Shown here in pieces: positions 30,973 to 42,862 of a DNA stretch of 64,000 bases. The notes under the pieces were generated by a model. That model did no database searches. It was not told the DNA's origin and was given only the letters and a program-made list of their open reading frames with translations. The stretch's first letter is position 1. Each line of letters begins with the position of its first letter. Source of the stretch: Blastomussa wellsi (lineage: Eukaryota > Cnidaria > Anthozoa > Scleractinia > Plerogyridae); NCBI GenBank assembly GCA_947652115.1, contig OX393561.1, positions 37,015,748-37,079,747 of the forward strand, read 5' to 3'. The position numbers and the translations under genes are program-made.

Positions 30973-33900
30973 TTAACGTTCATCCCGAAACTCTGCAATC
31001 CCAGTTTGCTCAGACGGAACATTCACCGCTGCTGATATCGCCTGGTCTTGTTCTTCAAAAGACAATTTGTCCAGAACTGACGCACAGTAACTGTCTTCGT
31101 CAAGGCTTCCCCTCTGAACATTTTCTGCATATCTCCCAATAAAGTTTCCTGCTGGTTTGTATCTGGCGACGATATACGCACATTTCATTCCGTTTTGTAC
31201 TACTTCAGCTCGTCCGACACCAAGAACGGTGCTCTCTTTCCACACCACTTGAGTAAAATGATTTGTTCGAGGATTTTGGCCAATGGCATTGAAATTGTAT
31301 CCGGGTCTACAGACCTCAATGTACCTAAAATTAAGGTTACAGTTCAGTGAGTCTACGAAATAGTGGAGAAGGGAATTTACAGCCATCGTCAAACTTAGTT
31401 TGTTGGGTACGTAATATGTTATATTGTGTTTATTATAGTATTATGGTATTATTTTTTATTATATTTCCTACTGAGATTGCGGAACGCTCTCTTAATGAAC
31501 AATTCATGCAGTTTAAAAGAAAGAGTTAAACAACGTGAAGAACTTCGATGCATGTGTTCGTTGGTCAAGGGCACAGCAGCTTTATATTTTCCTTTCCGAA
31601 TTTGTTTTTTGGTTAGTCAGGGCGACACGAAGTAACCGAGCAGCAAAATCAGTGCGATGTCACTCAGTGTATTTGAGTAAAATTAATCGTAATAAAAATC
31701 TGAGTGCTACACATGGGCAAAATTGCGTGAAATACCCATTCAGTCTTGGTTACTCGGCAACTGTTTGTCACGGCATCTTCCACGCAGGCATTACTAGGGG
31801 ATTGCGTTACACTGGTAATAACGCCTGCGTAGGAGGCTAGGTCTTCTATGGCTTGCGGTACCATTCTTTGGTAACATCTCATCGCAACATTCTCACCAGT
31901 TCGTCACGGCTTCTTCCATGGCTTGTGCCTTGTTAGTGGAGCATCCCATGGAAAGGTTTTCACCTTGACCCTCTCTTTCCTGTTTTGAGGAGTGCTGGAG
32001 CGTCCCCATCTGGGCGAGTTTTTGGGCGTATGCTGCAGCCTGATCACACATCTGTCTGTCAAGTGTCATGGCGGGAACTTTATGCACTTTTCGGAATTCA
32101 TTATGCTTCGCCAAACCAATTTCTTCTTCTTTGGTGAACTCTGGAAAGAATAAAAAGAAGAAAATAGGGTAGAAAAGTCTAGGGGCAAACAATGATGTGC
32201 AAGCCAATACATATAAATCATCTATTGCATCTCACGCCCACAGGAAATTACAACGATGCAGACTGTCAATTCATCTAGCCTGTCAAGTGTCATTGTATTT
32301 TTCGGAATTTATTATGTATCGCCAAACCTATCTGTTCTTCATTGGTGAATTCTAAAATGAAATAACAAAATGAACGAATATTTTCCTGCAAATAATGGTT
32401 TGCTCATGCGCATTATTACTGTCTGACAGTGATTTTGTTACGTCATGCGTAGTGATATCAAATTCTGTGGAAAAGATGGAAATGCCAGAGTTTTAGGAAA
32501 TTTGCTTGATTTTCCTAGTGTACCTCCAAGACAGCGGAAATATAAATAAGGAAAAGAAAAAAATTGGATGACCAGCCAGTATGACGATGTTTTCAACTGG
32601 TATTTATTTGTTTATTTATTTATTTTTCTATTTATTTGCTCAAGCTTTAGTGCCAGCCTACCTCCCATATTTAAGTAGTATTTAGTTTTACTCAGCTCGA
32701 TTAGCTTTTTAGTTATTCTGAGTAAATGTTACCCTTTTTGTATTAATACATTATGTTGTAAATTAAGTTTAACTTTTTACAGTCGAACCAAGTGAAGCGT
32801 ACCCCCCTAGAGTACATTAATGAATTTATTATTGGAAAATTGAACCCGTTATTCGTTTCAATGTTGCATTCGGTTTGAAAAGGAGCGAATCAATATTCAA
32901 CTCAAAAGACGATTTTTGATTGGACTAGGCGAGAGCTTTTCTTGGCTATTTACATCTCGTAGAACTTGCAGAATTTCTAATTCGTGTAAATGGTGGGAAG
33001 AAAAGAGTTTTCTGGCGAAGCCCTTACAAGTTTTTCGTGAATATTTTTACGTGGCTCACTACGTATCGTTGAAAATGGCCTATCTTCCTAAAAACATTAC
33101 GCGCTGTCACTTGCAAGTCACAAATTTCCCATCTGAATTTGTCTGAGAGAGGTTTCCATGCGGCCATGCAAGTTAGTTCCAAGTTAGTTCCTTGCCGCCA
33201 TTTTGAAAAGGAAACAATTCCTTGTTCGCCTAGTCCAATCAAAACTCGACTCTGATTTGATCATTGATAAGCGCCTTTTCAAACCGAATGCAATATTTTA
33301 AACGAATAACGGGTTCAATTTTCCAATATTCAATTCATTAATGTACTCTAGGGGGTACGCTTCACTTGGTTTGACTGTATTTTGGTAATAAAAGCTTGTG
33401 TTGTTGTTGTTGCAGGGACGAAACGACAAGCGCTACGTCAGACTAGTCACGAACAATGTAATCTGAAAAATTAAATTAAGTATAATTAAATCGCGCGGTT
33501 CCGAGTTCTCGACGGGTAATTGTGCAAAACAAATTCAGTGATAAAATAATTATTTCCGGAACATAGAGACATAACAGCAAAATATCGAGATTGACAGTCT
33601 CGCAGATAAATTATTTTCGAAGCCGAAGGCCGAAGGCCAATTTACCTGCTTTCCATTGACAATTCACGATAATGGATTTTTCTCAACCTCGTTCAGTTGT
33701 CGTTTAGCCTGCGAACAGGCTCTCCAGTGGGGAAAATTTCGGCGAGCGAAGAAAGCTGAACTTGTGAGCGTGACCTGCAACAGCAAGCGATCTGACCAAT
33801 CGGATCATGATACCAGATTCTGGTATCATGGATCGGCGGCATCAAACGAGTGTCCGCAGGCTCCCGCGCGATTTCCTTCTTCCCAGGCTATGCTCAGGTC

Positions 33901-35461
33901 ACGCTCACGCTCAATATCTAGGCTACTCTCCCTCGTTTTCTATGAACAAATAGTCAATTCGGCTAAGCTTTATTGATTGACAATTTCTTCATGGTGTATA
34001 CCCTCTGCTTGTGAACTCCCGGCTCCGCCGCCGCTTTTGCCTTCCTTTTCGCCTTCCTGGGGTCCGTCCAACTGGAGCTGAAGTATCAAAGTTTTATTGT
34101 AAGGGAAGTATTGTACATCGCCTCCCGTGACTTTGTATCCGTTCACACCTCAGTGGAGAATAAGGGAAAGGTCTTAGTAAAAGGCAAATAATGGAAAATG
34201 TCCCACTATGAATAATCGTAGGATGATTAACCGGTATTCAGTTTAAAACTAGCAATGGTATATTGGTTTTATATTGGTTTTGATTGGGTTAGAGGCTATG
34301 GAATATAAACTCATCTACCATGCAACACAAATATGGTTAGTGTACGCGTCAGCGTTAACAGCTGGGAGGCTCAAAATATAACTCATTCAGCCCTTTTCGT
34401 TTCTCTTAGCCGGCTGGGCGTTGGCACGAAAAACTAAGGACTCTGGGGACATAGGATTTTCCAAAAAAAAATTTTTTATTGGCTGTTTGAGAACAAAGAA
34501 GTCTTTAACGGAAGTCAAAATGTTTACCGGCCGTCATATTGCAGCACACAACACGTAGAAACACCAATACTATATACATGAAGTCCAGAAGTCCTAGAAT
34601 AGATCTTTCTCAAGCTTTTGTTATTCTTTTGTGTTCATGCTAATCTGCCCTCCCAACCTCATTTTTCCACACACAAAATCTTCAATCTTCCTAGAAACCT
34701 CTGCTGACAGGGCAAATGCGTGCTCTGAAACAAACAACATTGTTTCGTAATGAAAGATTATAAGGCCTGTGGCAATTAGAAGTGTGAACTGCATGTAGTT
34801 GTAGAGTAGGTACTAACTTACCTTCTTTTGAAAAAGCACAGAAGATAATTAAAACCAGCGCAACGCGAACCACGGTCTTAAAGAACAAAGTTACAGTCAG
34901 GGTCGATTTACGAAACGTGTACATATTCATCATTGCGCTTAAAACAACATCTTTCAGACAATTGCAAATAATATTGTACTTGTTTAAGTGAGGCCTCTAT
35001 TTATGTATTTGAAATAAATGCCTTTAAGGACGATAACACATATATGAACAAATAGATTATCCACACAGTTTGACCTCGACAGATTAGAGCTGTGTTCGTT
35101 GTCGATAAATAAAACGAGTTTAAACAGGCAGCCCAATAACGGAATAAAGAAAAACACACCAAACAATTGACCTTGGCTAATAGTATAGCATTGCATACTT
35201 CCCAGAAAAGATAAACAATCGGAACTATCTTGGTAAGCGTAAAACTGGCGAGACAGAAAGAAAATTAGGAACTCCTTTGATGACGGTCTTTGTGGTTGAA
35301 ATTACTCATCGATCTGTGATCGTTCTCACCGCTCAGCATAGAATCTCATATCAGTAAATTTTGGATTATTTAAGCCATACACTTTTCAGACTGAAGTATA
35401 TAATATAACTCTGCTTTTTGGGAATCGTATAACTGATTAAAATTTCTATATTACTTACCAT
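30973..35461 (-). CDS. CAP3: secreted CAP-domain protein (about 266 aa)
   Basis: Inferred exons: ATG-only exon end 35459-35461 (ATG|GTAAGT), 34822-34876, 34002-34148, 31897-32140, 30973-31324. Phases 0, 1, 1, 2, ending in TAA. The signal exon carries no ATG of its own at the homologous place (ACC GTG GTT). Spliced to the ATG exon it gives MTVVRVALVLIIFCAFSKEG, a good signal peptide. An unspliced alternative uses in-frame ATGs at 34933. Exon 2 is short (49 codons): GVNGYKVTGGDVQYFPYNKT, LILQLQLDG, then a charged GEKEGKSGGG tail. The exon 2 acceptor is weak (GAG). The CAP domain has His, Glu (GENL), Glu (WYIEVC) and His (NHFTQVVW). Exons 3-4 are very similar to CAP1 and CAP2. The donor half of its exon 3 lies just outside the tandem duplication unit. 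Confidence 0.83.
31779..31838. repeat. short palindromic MITE
   Basis: ACGCAGGCATTACTAGGGG and GGTAATAACGCCTGCGT. It is related to the hairpin at 8468 and lies in the last intron of CAP3. Confidence 0.6.
32275..32353 (-). pseudogene. vestigial CAP exon 3
   Basis: Reads EFTNEEQIGLAIHNKFRKIQ with an intact acceptor (TTTTAG|AATTCACC), then a deletion and loss of the remaining exon. The copy in unit 2 (about 40612-40688) is slightly longer (to VPLMTLDM). Confidence 0.75.
32780..33377. mobile_element. Tc1/mariner-type MITE, 598 bp
   Basis: Long terminal inverted repeats start CAGTCGAACCAAGTGAAGCG and end CGCTTCACTTGGTTTGACTG. They include the block TAGAGTACATTAATGAAT and extend well over 100 bp. 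TA flanks both ends (32778-32779 and 33378-33379). No transposase ORF. Confidence 0.85.
33705..33863. repeat. MITE-like element
   Basis: TAGCCTGCGAACAGGCTC at the left and CCGCAGGCT at the right, with an internal palindrome GATACCAGATTCTGGTATC. The borders are uncertain. Confidence 0.45.
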
Positions 35462-35929
35462 GATTCAGAGCGTTTCCTTGCTGTAATTTTGTTAACTTTC
35501 AGACAGCGTCCCTGTTGTCGATTAAGTTATCTAAGTGTTTCTGAATTTACCAGTGGTATCCACCTTTTCCTGGTAGCTTTAAAGGAACAAGTGATGACAG
35601 TGTCAGCTCAGCTGTTAAAACCTGCCAAAAGCAGATTACAGTTCTGATATCAATTCTATAACTTCAACTGACAAAATATTAGCTTCGACTAGATCTTTAG
35701 ACCTAGATCGTTCAACTGTATCAGTGGACTATACTGGGAGGCTCGGCCAGACTGTAGGTTTATGAAAGGGTATGGATCTCAGTAGTTATAGTATAGAAAA
35801 GGATAGTGTGAAACGGACTTTTAGGTATGGTGATTCCATAGAAACAGATGAATACTAATTAATATTTTATAAAACTTTGCACAGAAAAAAGATGGCATCT
35901 ATACATTTTACAACAATACCTTGGTAATG

Positions 35930-36100
35930 GTAATGGATTTGTATTGCTCGTTTGAAACCAATCCCGAGAGACTCAAATGACAATAAGCGCGGCGGCCATG
36001 TTGGATGACCAAACAAAAGAGGCTAATCAGAAATCTTTTGTTTCTGTCATCCAACATGGCGTCGATGACGTCACTTGCAAACCGAGGATAGCGCATTTTC
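35930..36100. repeat. inverted-repeat element (unit 1 copy)
   Basis: GCCATGTTGGATGAC and GTCATCCAACATGGC enclose AAACAAAAGA and TCTTTTGTTT. The unit 2 copy is at about 42365-42540. Confidence 0.7.
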
Positions 36101-36127
36101 CATATACATGTTCAAATGCGCTTTTTC

Positions 36128-36428
36128 CCAACCCATGAGTACATAGCACCGGGAACTCCGTGCCCTACTCTTTACGATTAGTGTGTGGGTTATTTTACGG
36201 CCCCTGTTGACCCGTAACCTTGAACATTCAGGAGACGGGACCTACTGTTTATCGTCCTTATCCGAGAAGACTACAACATCTAACCATTTGCAGATGTAGT
36301 TACAAAGGCAGCACGTTCTCCTCAGCTATTTTAAGACCCTGCGTGTTGGTCCGATCTGGTAGTCGAAGTCAAGACCGTCCTCCCGCATGATAGCCCGACA
36401 CTCTACAAACTGAGCTAACCGGTCGGCG
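36128..36428 (-). mobile_element. third tRNA-derived SINE family (unit 1 copy)
   Basis: The minus strand begins CGCCGACCGGTTAGCTCAGTT (A-box) with a degenerate B-box (GGTCTTGACTTCGACTA), then CCAACACGCAGGGTCTTAAA. It resembles a tRNA at its head but has no foldable intact tRNA, so it is a SINE, not a tRNA gene. Confidence 0.7.
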
Positions 36429-36806
36429 AACCAATCAAAGCCCACTGGGCATATAGAAAGGTATGGTTTAACGGAAGTGGCTTCTGTAGTAACATTGATT
36501 GACTTACAACTTTTCTTTGTGGTTTTATATGCCCTTTTAGAGATTTTGCGTGCAAAGGATTATAGGTAAATGTAGCAGTCGCCATATTTTTCCTTCCGGT
36601 GGATTGCGTCTAGATAATTAATAGAAATGAAATATGTATAAAGAAAGTTCAAAGGGGTAAATTGCTGCAAGAAATCAACTACTGTTAACATTCTTGTCTG
36701 ATATAAGCTGCATATCAGTTGAGTATAAAACATCATGATCACCGACGAGGAATTAATAGCTGTATTATTTTCAAAGATACGTAAGTTTGTAATGGGTAAA
36801 AAAAAT

Positions 36807-37061
36807 AGAGCGAGTTTCAATTGCGTGTCGTAAAATTATAACCAAAGTAATTAATTTGGCCAATCACAAAGGACAGAGACAATCTAGTAAACCAATCAAA
36901 ACTCGAAGTAATTAACACAAAGCGCGGGAAAACGTGCGCGCGCGAGTCACAGTTAGTTTTGTTTTTTTCTGATTGGTTAAAATTTTAACCAAGCTCTGAG
37001 CGTAGTAATGCAAAACCAAAGCAATTCGTTAATACATCCGACACTGAATTGAAAACCGCTC
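36807..37061. repeat. MITE of a four-copy family (unit 1 copy)
   Basis: TIR-like ends AGAGCGAGTTTCAATTGCGT and CACTGAATTGAAAACCGCTC. The interior holds CCAATCACAAAGGACAGAGA and GCGCGGGAAAACGTGCGCG. Relatives lie at 43243, 53778 and 62035. Confidence 0.75.
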
Positions 37062-37450
37062 CAACATGATGAGTAATGATCAGACTGACTACAACAATCT
37101 CAACTTGTTAATTTATTTTCAATAACTCATTGCATAGATGATCACTGTTTTAGAGTCTGTTATATTGGCATGGTACTTCTTTTACCCTTTAGCTACGGTA
37201 AACAGTTCAGAGTTTCTGTTGTTTTTCGTGCGCTTTTCAATAAAATGCGAATTCCGCTCAGTCAACGATTTTCGTTTTTCACTGCCGTCAATCACTTATC
37301 TTTATCTAAGTGTCAAGAAGCAGAACTTTTTTTTCAAGTTTCGCTGACTGTCGCCATAATCTAATTATGGTTGACGGCAGCGTAAAACGCATTCACTCGT
37401 CAGTTGGGTTTTAACTCCACAGTTCAGAGTTCATAGTTCTGAAACAAGCC

Positions 37451-40286
37451 TTAGTCTGAATGCTTTGGTACATGAGTTTCCGTTGCTAGTTCGTCTTCGG
37501 AAGAATCATCGTCGATTTCTGCGACCTCGCTGTTCATAACCGAAATCAGAGTTGGAGTAAACCCTCCATGTTCAAATTTCCCTTTTTCAGCCGGGTCGTC
37601 CCCCTCAACGAATTCTTCCAAAACTTCTGCCTGCTTCGGGTAATACTCGGATGCCATCGGCAGTTTGGCCTCGGTTTTTGCACCCCAGGAGCTTCCAGCG
37701 AAATAGCTTAGGTTATTGTTTTGATAACCTTGTCCATAAGGATATTTATTTGCTTCCTTTACGTTTTCCCTTCTTAATCTGGCATTATTGGGCTTAGAGC
37801 TGCTAGAGGAATCTCTCGTTTCCTTCAGATTTATCCCTCCAGTGGGCTGTCGAACAGGAAAGTTCCCTGCTGGGTTTGCTCTCACTCTCAAGCTATCTTC
37901 GCTTTGATTTGTGTCTGATAACATAGATGTAGACTTCCTTCTACAATATGACGGATTAAACTTTCCTTTAAGAACGTTCTCCAAAGTATCGTAAGTAATT
38001 GCGGGTCTGTAACGTGCCACAATGTAAGTGTACTGGTGGCCATTTACTTTTCCTTCAGCTTTGCCAATCCCGAGTTTCCTTGTACCTTTCCAGATGACTT
38101 GCATGAAATGAACAGCTTGTGGTTCGTATCCTCCTTTCCTCCAGTTATAAGTGCACACTTCGTTATACCTTAAAGGAGAAGGATTAAAACTTTAACACCA
38201 CAGTCTATGTTTTCCTGTTGTTTGAAAGCGTTTCAAAGATTAAATTTTGGGTTACAGGCAAACCAATTCAAAGCGCAGTTGCATCGTGATATAGTGCTAC
38301 TTGAAAATCGAGTGAATGTGTTAGTATTTCATGGAAATTAATCTATAATTTAATAGTGGGCTGGCCTTGCTCAAAATCACTGTACTAGTCATGAAAATCA
38401 TTTACTAGTGTGTGGCTACGGACGGGCAGGAAAGAAGTGGAGAGTTTGACAGTGTTACTTTGAAGAAAATCCATCAACAATCATTGATGATTGTTCACTC
38501 GCATCTTGGAGAATTTATGCTTTTCGTTTGATTCGTTTCTAAAATGGATAAAATATATCAAACACAAGATGATGAAAATTATTAGAAGCAACCTTAAACC
38601 GAAAAGTGATAGTAAGGCTCTAGTTAATGTCATGATACTGACTCATTGGCCTTATGCCTTTAGAAATCCCTTAAGATTTTCAATAGGGAAGGTATTCTTT
38701 GCCATACCGCAGTTGGGCTCCTCGCAATCTCGTGAAATTTAAATTGGCAAGGGTCAATATTTGAGAAACTCAGAAAAAAGTAGAAAAACTGCTGGACATA
38801 TATTACACCAGGTGAAATATTGGTTTCAGAGACTGATTTTTAGTTGATGATTTTTTAGTTTCCAACTAGTATTAACAGGAATTTGCTTGATTAGTTATGC
38901 CTCTCACCAGTTTTTTATTGCACCATGCACGGTTATCCCTCCCAAATTGCTTCCTCCCGAGGCCAGGTTTTCGCCTTCATTTTCTTTTTGCAGAACAACC
39001 AGGTTTTCATGTACCATAGACTGGTTATTAATACCCCTCTTCAAAAGCTTGTTTGCAAACTCTTCAGCTTCCTTCGACATCTCAGTGTCGAGTTTTAGTG
39101 GTGGCGAGTTGTGTATTGCGCGAAACTTGTTATGAGACTCCAGTGCTGACTTGAAGAATTCTTTAGCTGCAAATCGTTTTTAATAGTTAGTACATTATCT
39201 TGTTGGGAGGCGCAGTGGCCTAATGGTTAGTGCGCTAAACTCCGGATCGGTAGTTCCGGGTTCGAGCCTCTAGCCGGGGCACTGCGTTGTGTTCTTGGGC
39301 AAGACACTTTACTCTCACAGTGCCTCTCTCCACCCAGGTGTATAAATGGGTACCGGCGAATTTACTGCTGGGGGGTAACCCTGCGATGGACTAGCATCCC
39401 ATCCAGGGGGGAGTAGAAATACTCTCCGTCGCTTCATGCAACAGAAACCGGCCTGATGGGCCACTAGGCCCGACTGCAGAATTACCTTTACATTATCTTG
39501 TTAATAGTTAGTAGGTTTTAATCATTTTTAATCAGAGTTAGTAGATTGTATAGTACCCAATTAGTAGAGGGTGTCTCCCCTCGGCTAACTTATTTTAAGA
39601 CACAATCATAAATAAAGTATTTGATTGATTGATTGATTGATCATGTGGGCAACGCGCAAAATGTTCATTTACCACAATTTCTCACTTAATCCAAGCCCCA
39701 GGGATCCAAGCATATTTCTTTTAACAATGTTTATATTTAAGGCCGTAGAAGACGGTCAATTGTTTTTCTACTTTAACTTTTTACATTTGTATTAAACGTT
39801 TTCAAAAGCATCTACTAGTCAACAGTGGAGCCCTGGAGCCTCGATCTTTTCTCCTTGAAGCCCTGGAGCCCCGCTTTTTTTAGGCCCATTTCCCTGGGAC
39901 CATTACAGTCAAATTGGTGCTTAAATTTCGTGTTATAACCATTGAGAGCCTCTTTACCGTTCAGGCTAATACTCTTTGCATTTCTCTACCCTACCTGCCC
40001 TTTTTAGCTCATTAGTGGATAATTATGATAGCTTATATCAAATTCCTGCGTACCCGTCAGTTAATGCAAATACCTGTTTCCACTCCAAAGGAAGGTTTAT
40101 CTTGTTGGTACCATGCAGATGTTTGCACTGAAGATTGAGCCTCAGCTGGCAGAGTTGCTGGTGGCGCACTTGGTGCTGCTGATGGCTGGGATTCATCAAT
40201 TTTGGTTATTTCAGGAGCCAACGATGCGTGATCGGCACCTACTATGCCAGCTCCTTTGATTTTCATATTACCAAAACCCAATGATG
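37451..40286 (-). CDS. CAP4: CAP-domain gene copy in unit 1, first exon missing
   Basis: Inferred exons: 40074-40286, 38908-39166, 37451-38168 (phases 1, 1, 2; TGA stop). Exon 2 encodes 71 residues rich in Ala/Pro/Ser. The CAP domain keeps His (MVHENL), Glu (GENLASGG), Glu (WYNEVC) and His (VHFMQVIW) but lacks the MC, GC and KC cysteines of CAP1-3. The last exon carries a C-terminal extension of about 160 residues with an RLRR dibasic site and an acidic tail (IDDDSSEDELATE). No signal exon lies between exon 2 and the unit boundary at 40371. The only matching first exon is that of CAP5, about 7 kb upstream beyond CAP5 itself. It may be spliced from that exon as an alternative transcript, or be unexpressed. 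No disabling mutation is visible in the exons. Confidence 0.75.
39191..39502 (+). mobile_element. SINE with target-site duplication (unit 1 copy)
   Basis: SINE 39205-39488 of the 391-730 family, flanked by TACATTATCTTGTT at 39191-39204 and 39489-39502. It lies in CAP4 between exons 2 and 3. Confidence 0.92.
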
Positions 40287-40934
40287 CTATGAATGGAATA
40301 AGATTGTTAAGTATCGTATCATATTCAAAGTTCAAATGTTCCAATCAAGTGGTTTACGTAAACCATCAGTACACATCTGTCTGTCAAGTGTCATGGCGGG
40401 AACTTCATGCACTTTTCGGAATTCATTATGCTTCGCCAAACCAATTTCTTCTTCTGTGGTGAACTCTGAAAAGAATAAAAAGAAGAAAATAGGGGAGAAA
40501 AGTCTAAGGGCAAACACTGATGTGCAAGCCAATACATATAAATCATCTATTGCATCTCACGCCCACAGGAAATTACAACGATGCAGACTGTCAATTCATC
40601 TAGCATGTCAAGTGTCATCAGAGGAACTTGTTGTATTTTTCGGAATTTTTTATGTATCGCCAAACCTATCTGTTCTTCATTGGTGAATTCTAAAATGAAA
40701 TAACAAAATGAACGAATATTTTCCTGCAAATAATGGTTTGCTCATGCGCATTATTACTGTCTGACAGTGATTTTGTTGCGTCATGCGTAGTGATATCAAA
40801 TTCTGTGGAAAAGATCGAAATGCCAGAGTTTTAGGAAATTTGCTTGATTTTCCTAGTGTACCTCCATAACAGCGTAAATATAAATAAGGAAAATAAAAAA
40901 ATTGGATGACCAGCCAGTATGACGATGTTTTTTT

Positions 40935-40958
40935 CCTAACCCTAACCCCTAACCCTAA
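40935..40958 (-). repeat. interstitial telomere-like repeat
   Basis: CCTAACCCTAACCCCTAACC and further CTAA, that is (TTAGGG)n on the minus strand with one extra base. It is absent from the homologous site in unit 1 (about 32586), which reads GATGTTTTCAACTGGTATTT. Confidence 0.9.
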
Positions 40959-41137
40959 TGGTATTTATTTGTTTATTTATTTATTTTTATTTTATTTTTC
41001 TATTTATTTGTTCAAGCTTTAGTGCCAACCCACCTCCCATATTTAAATAGTATTTAGTTTTATTCAGCTCGATTAGCTTTTTACTTATTCTTAGTAAATG
41101 TTACCCTTTTTGAAATAATACATTATGTTGTAAATTA

Positions 41138-41724
41138 AGAGAGTACATTAATGAATTTATTATTGGAAAATTGAACCCGTCATTCGTTTCAATGTTGCAT
41201 TCGGTTTGAAAAGGAGCGAATCAATATTCAACTCAAACGACAATTTTTGATTGGACTAGGCGAGAGCTTTTCTTGGCTATTTACATCTCGTAGAACTTGC
41301 AGAATTTCTAATTCGTGTAAATGGTGGGAAGAAAAGAGTTTTCTGGCGAAGCCCTTTCAAGTTTTTCGTGAATATTTTTGCGTGGCTCACTACGTACCGT
41401 TGAAAATGGCCTATCTTCCTAAAAACATTACGCGCTGTCACTTGCAAGTCACAAATTTCCCATCTGAATTTGTCTGAGAGAGGTTTCCATGCGGCCATGC
41501 AAGTTAGTTCCAAGTTAGTTCCTTGCCGCCATTTTGAAAAGGAAACAATTCCATATAACGAACATCTCTTGTTCGCCTAGTCCAATCAAAACTCGACTCT
41601 GATTTGAGCATTGATAAGCGCCTTTTCAAACCGAATGCAATATTTTAAAGGAATAACGGGTTCAATTTTCCAATATTCAATTCATTGATGTACTCTAGGG
41701 GGTACGCTTCACTTGGTTTGACTG
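41138..41724. mobile_element. Tc1/mariner-type MITE, 5' end deleted (unit 2 copy)
   Basis: A copy of 32780-33377. The first roughly 40 bp, including the left terminus, are lost at an AGAG microhomology. Confidence 0.85.
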
Positions 41725-42364
41725 TATTTTGGTAATAAAAGCTTGTGTTGTTGTTGTTGTTGCAGGGACGAAACGACAAGCGCTGCGTCAGACTAGTCAC
41801 GAACAATGTAATCTGAATTATCACAAGTAACTGTCAACTGTCAAGTATAACTCTGCTTTTTGGGAATCGTATAACTGATGAAAATTTCTATATCACTTAC
41901 CATGATTCTGAGCGTTTCCTTGCTGTAATTTTGTCAACTTTCAGACAGCGTTCCCGTTGTCGATTAAGTTATCTAAGTGTTTCTGAATTTACCAGTGGTA
42001 TCCACCTTTTCCTGGTAGCTTTAAAGGAACAAGTGATGACGGTGTCAGCTCAGCTGTTAAAACCTGCCAAAAGCAGATTACAATTCTGATATCAATTATA
42101 TAACTTCAACTGACAAAATATTAGCTTCAACTAGATCTATAGACCTAGATCGTTCAACAGTATCAGTGGACTATACTGGGAGGCTCGGCCAGACTGTAGG
42201 TTTATGAAAGGGTATGGATCTCAGTAGTTGGAGTATAGAAAAGGATAGTGTGAAACGGACTTTTAGGTATGGTGATTCCATAGAAACAGATGAATACTAA
42301 TTAATATTTTATAAAACTTTGCACAGAAAAAAGATGGCATCTATACATTTTACCACAATACCTT

Positions 42365-42540
42365 GGTAATGGTAATGGATTTGTATTGCCCGTTTGAAAC
42401 CAATCCCGAGAGACTCAAATGACAATAAGCGCGGCGGCCATGTTGGATGACCAAACAAAAGAGGCTAATCAGAAATCTTTTGTTTCTGTCATCCAACATG
42501 GCGTCGATGACGTCACTTGCAAACCAAGAATAGCGCATTT
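42365..42540. repeat. inverted-repeat element (unit 2 copy)
   Basis: Copy of 35930-36100. Confidence 0.7.
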
Positions 42541-42562
42541 TCCATATACATGTTCAAATGCG

Positions 42563-42862
42563 CTTTTACCCAACCCATGAGTACATAGCACCGGGAACTC
42601 CGTGCCCTACTCTTTACGATTAGTGTGTGGGTTATTTTACGTCCCCTGCTGACCTGTAACCTTGAACATTCAGGAGACGGGACCTACTGTTTATCGTCCT
42701 CATCCGAGAAGACTGCAACACCTAACCATTTGCAGATGTAGTTACAAAGGCAGCACGTTCTCCTCAGTTATTTTAAGACCCTGCGTGTTGGTCCGATCTG
42801 GTAGTCGAAGTCACGACCGCATGATAGCCCGGCACTCTACAAACTGAGCTAACCGGTCGGCG
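42563..42862 (-). mobile_element. third tRNA-derived SINE family (unit 2 copy)
   Basis: Copy of 36128-36428 with a short deletion in the B-box region. Confidence 0.7.

Larger units (their letters stand above)
32047..40371. repeat. tandem duplication unit 1 (8.3 kb)
   Basis: Matches 40372-46806 collinearly. The offset is about 8331 bp over 32047-33465 and 6435 bp over 35400-40371. The difference is a 1.9-kb segment (about 33466-35395) present only here. The unit starts inside CAP3 exon 3 (ACACATCTGTCTGTC) and ends at GTAAACCATCAGTAC. Confidence 0.95.
40372..41903 (-). pseudogene. dead duplicate of CAP3
   Basis: Contains the ATG-only exon (41901-41903, ATG|GTAAGT) and the 5' part of exon 3 (about 40372-40477, EFTTEEEIGLAKHNEFRKVH and following), cut off by the duplication junction. 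Exons 1 and 2 are deleted and exon 4 is absent. The ATG exon is phase 0 and the remaining acceptors are phase 1, so no open product can form. Confidence 0.85.

Noticed and set aside
34822..34933. CAP3 start at ATG 34933 as the main model
   Set aside because: The homologous intron end in CAP2 places an acceptor at 34876, and the spliced start yields a cleaner signal peptide. The longer form is kept only as an alternative.
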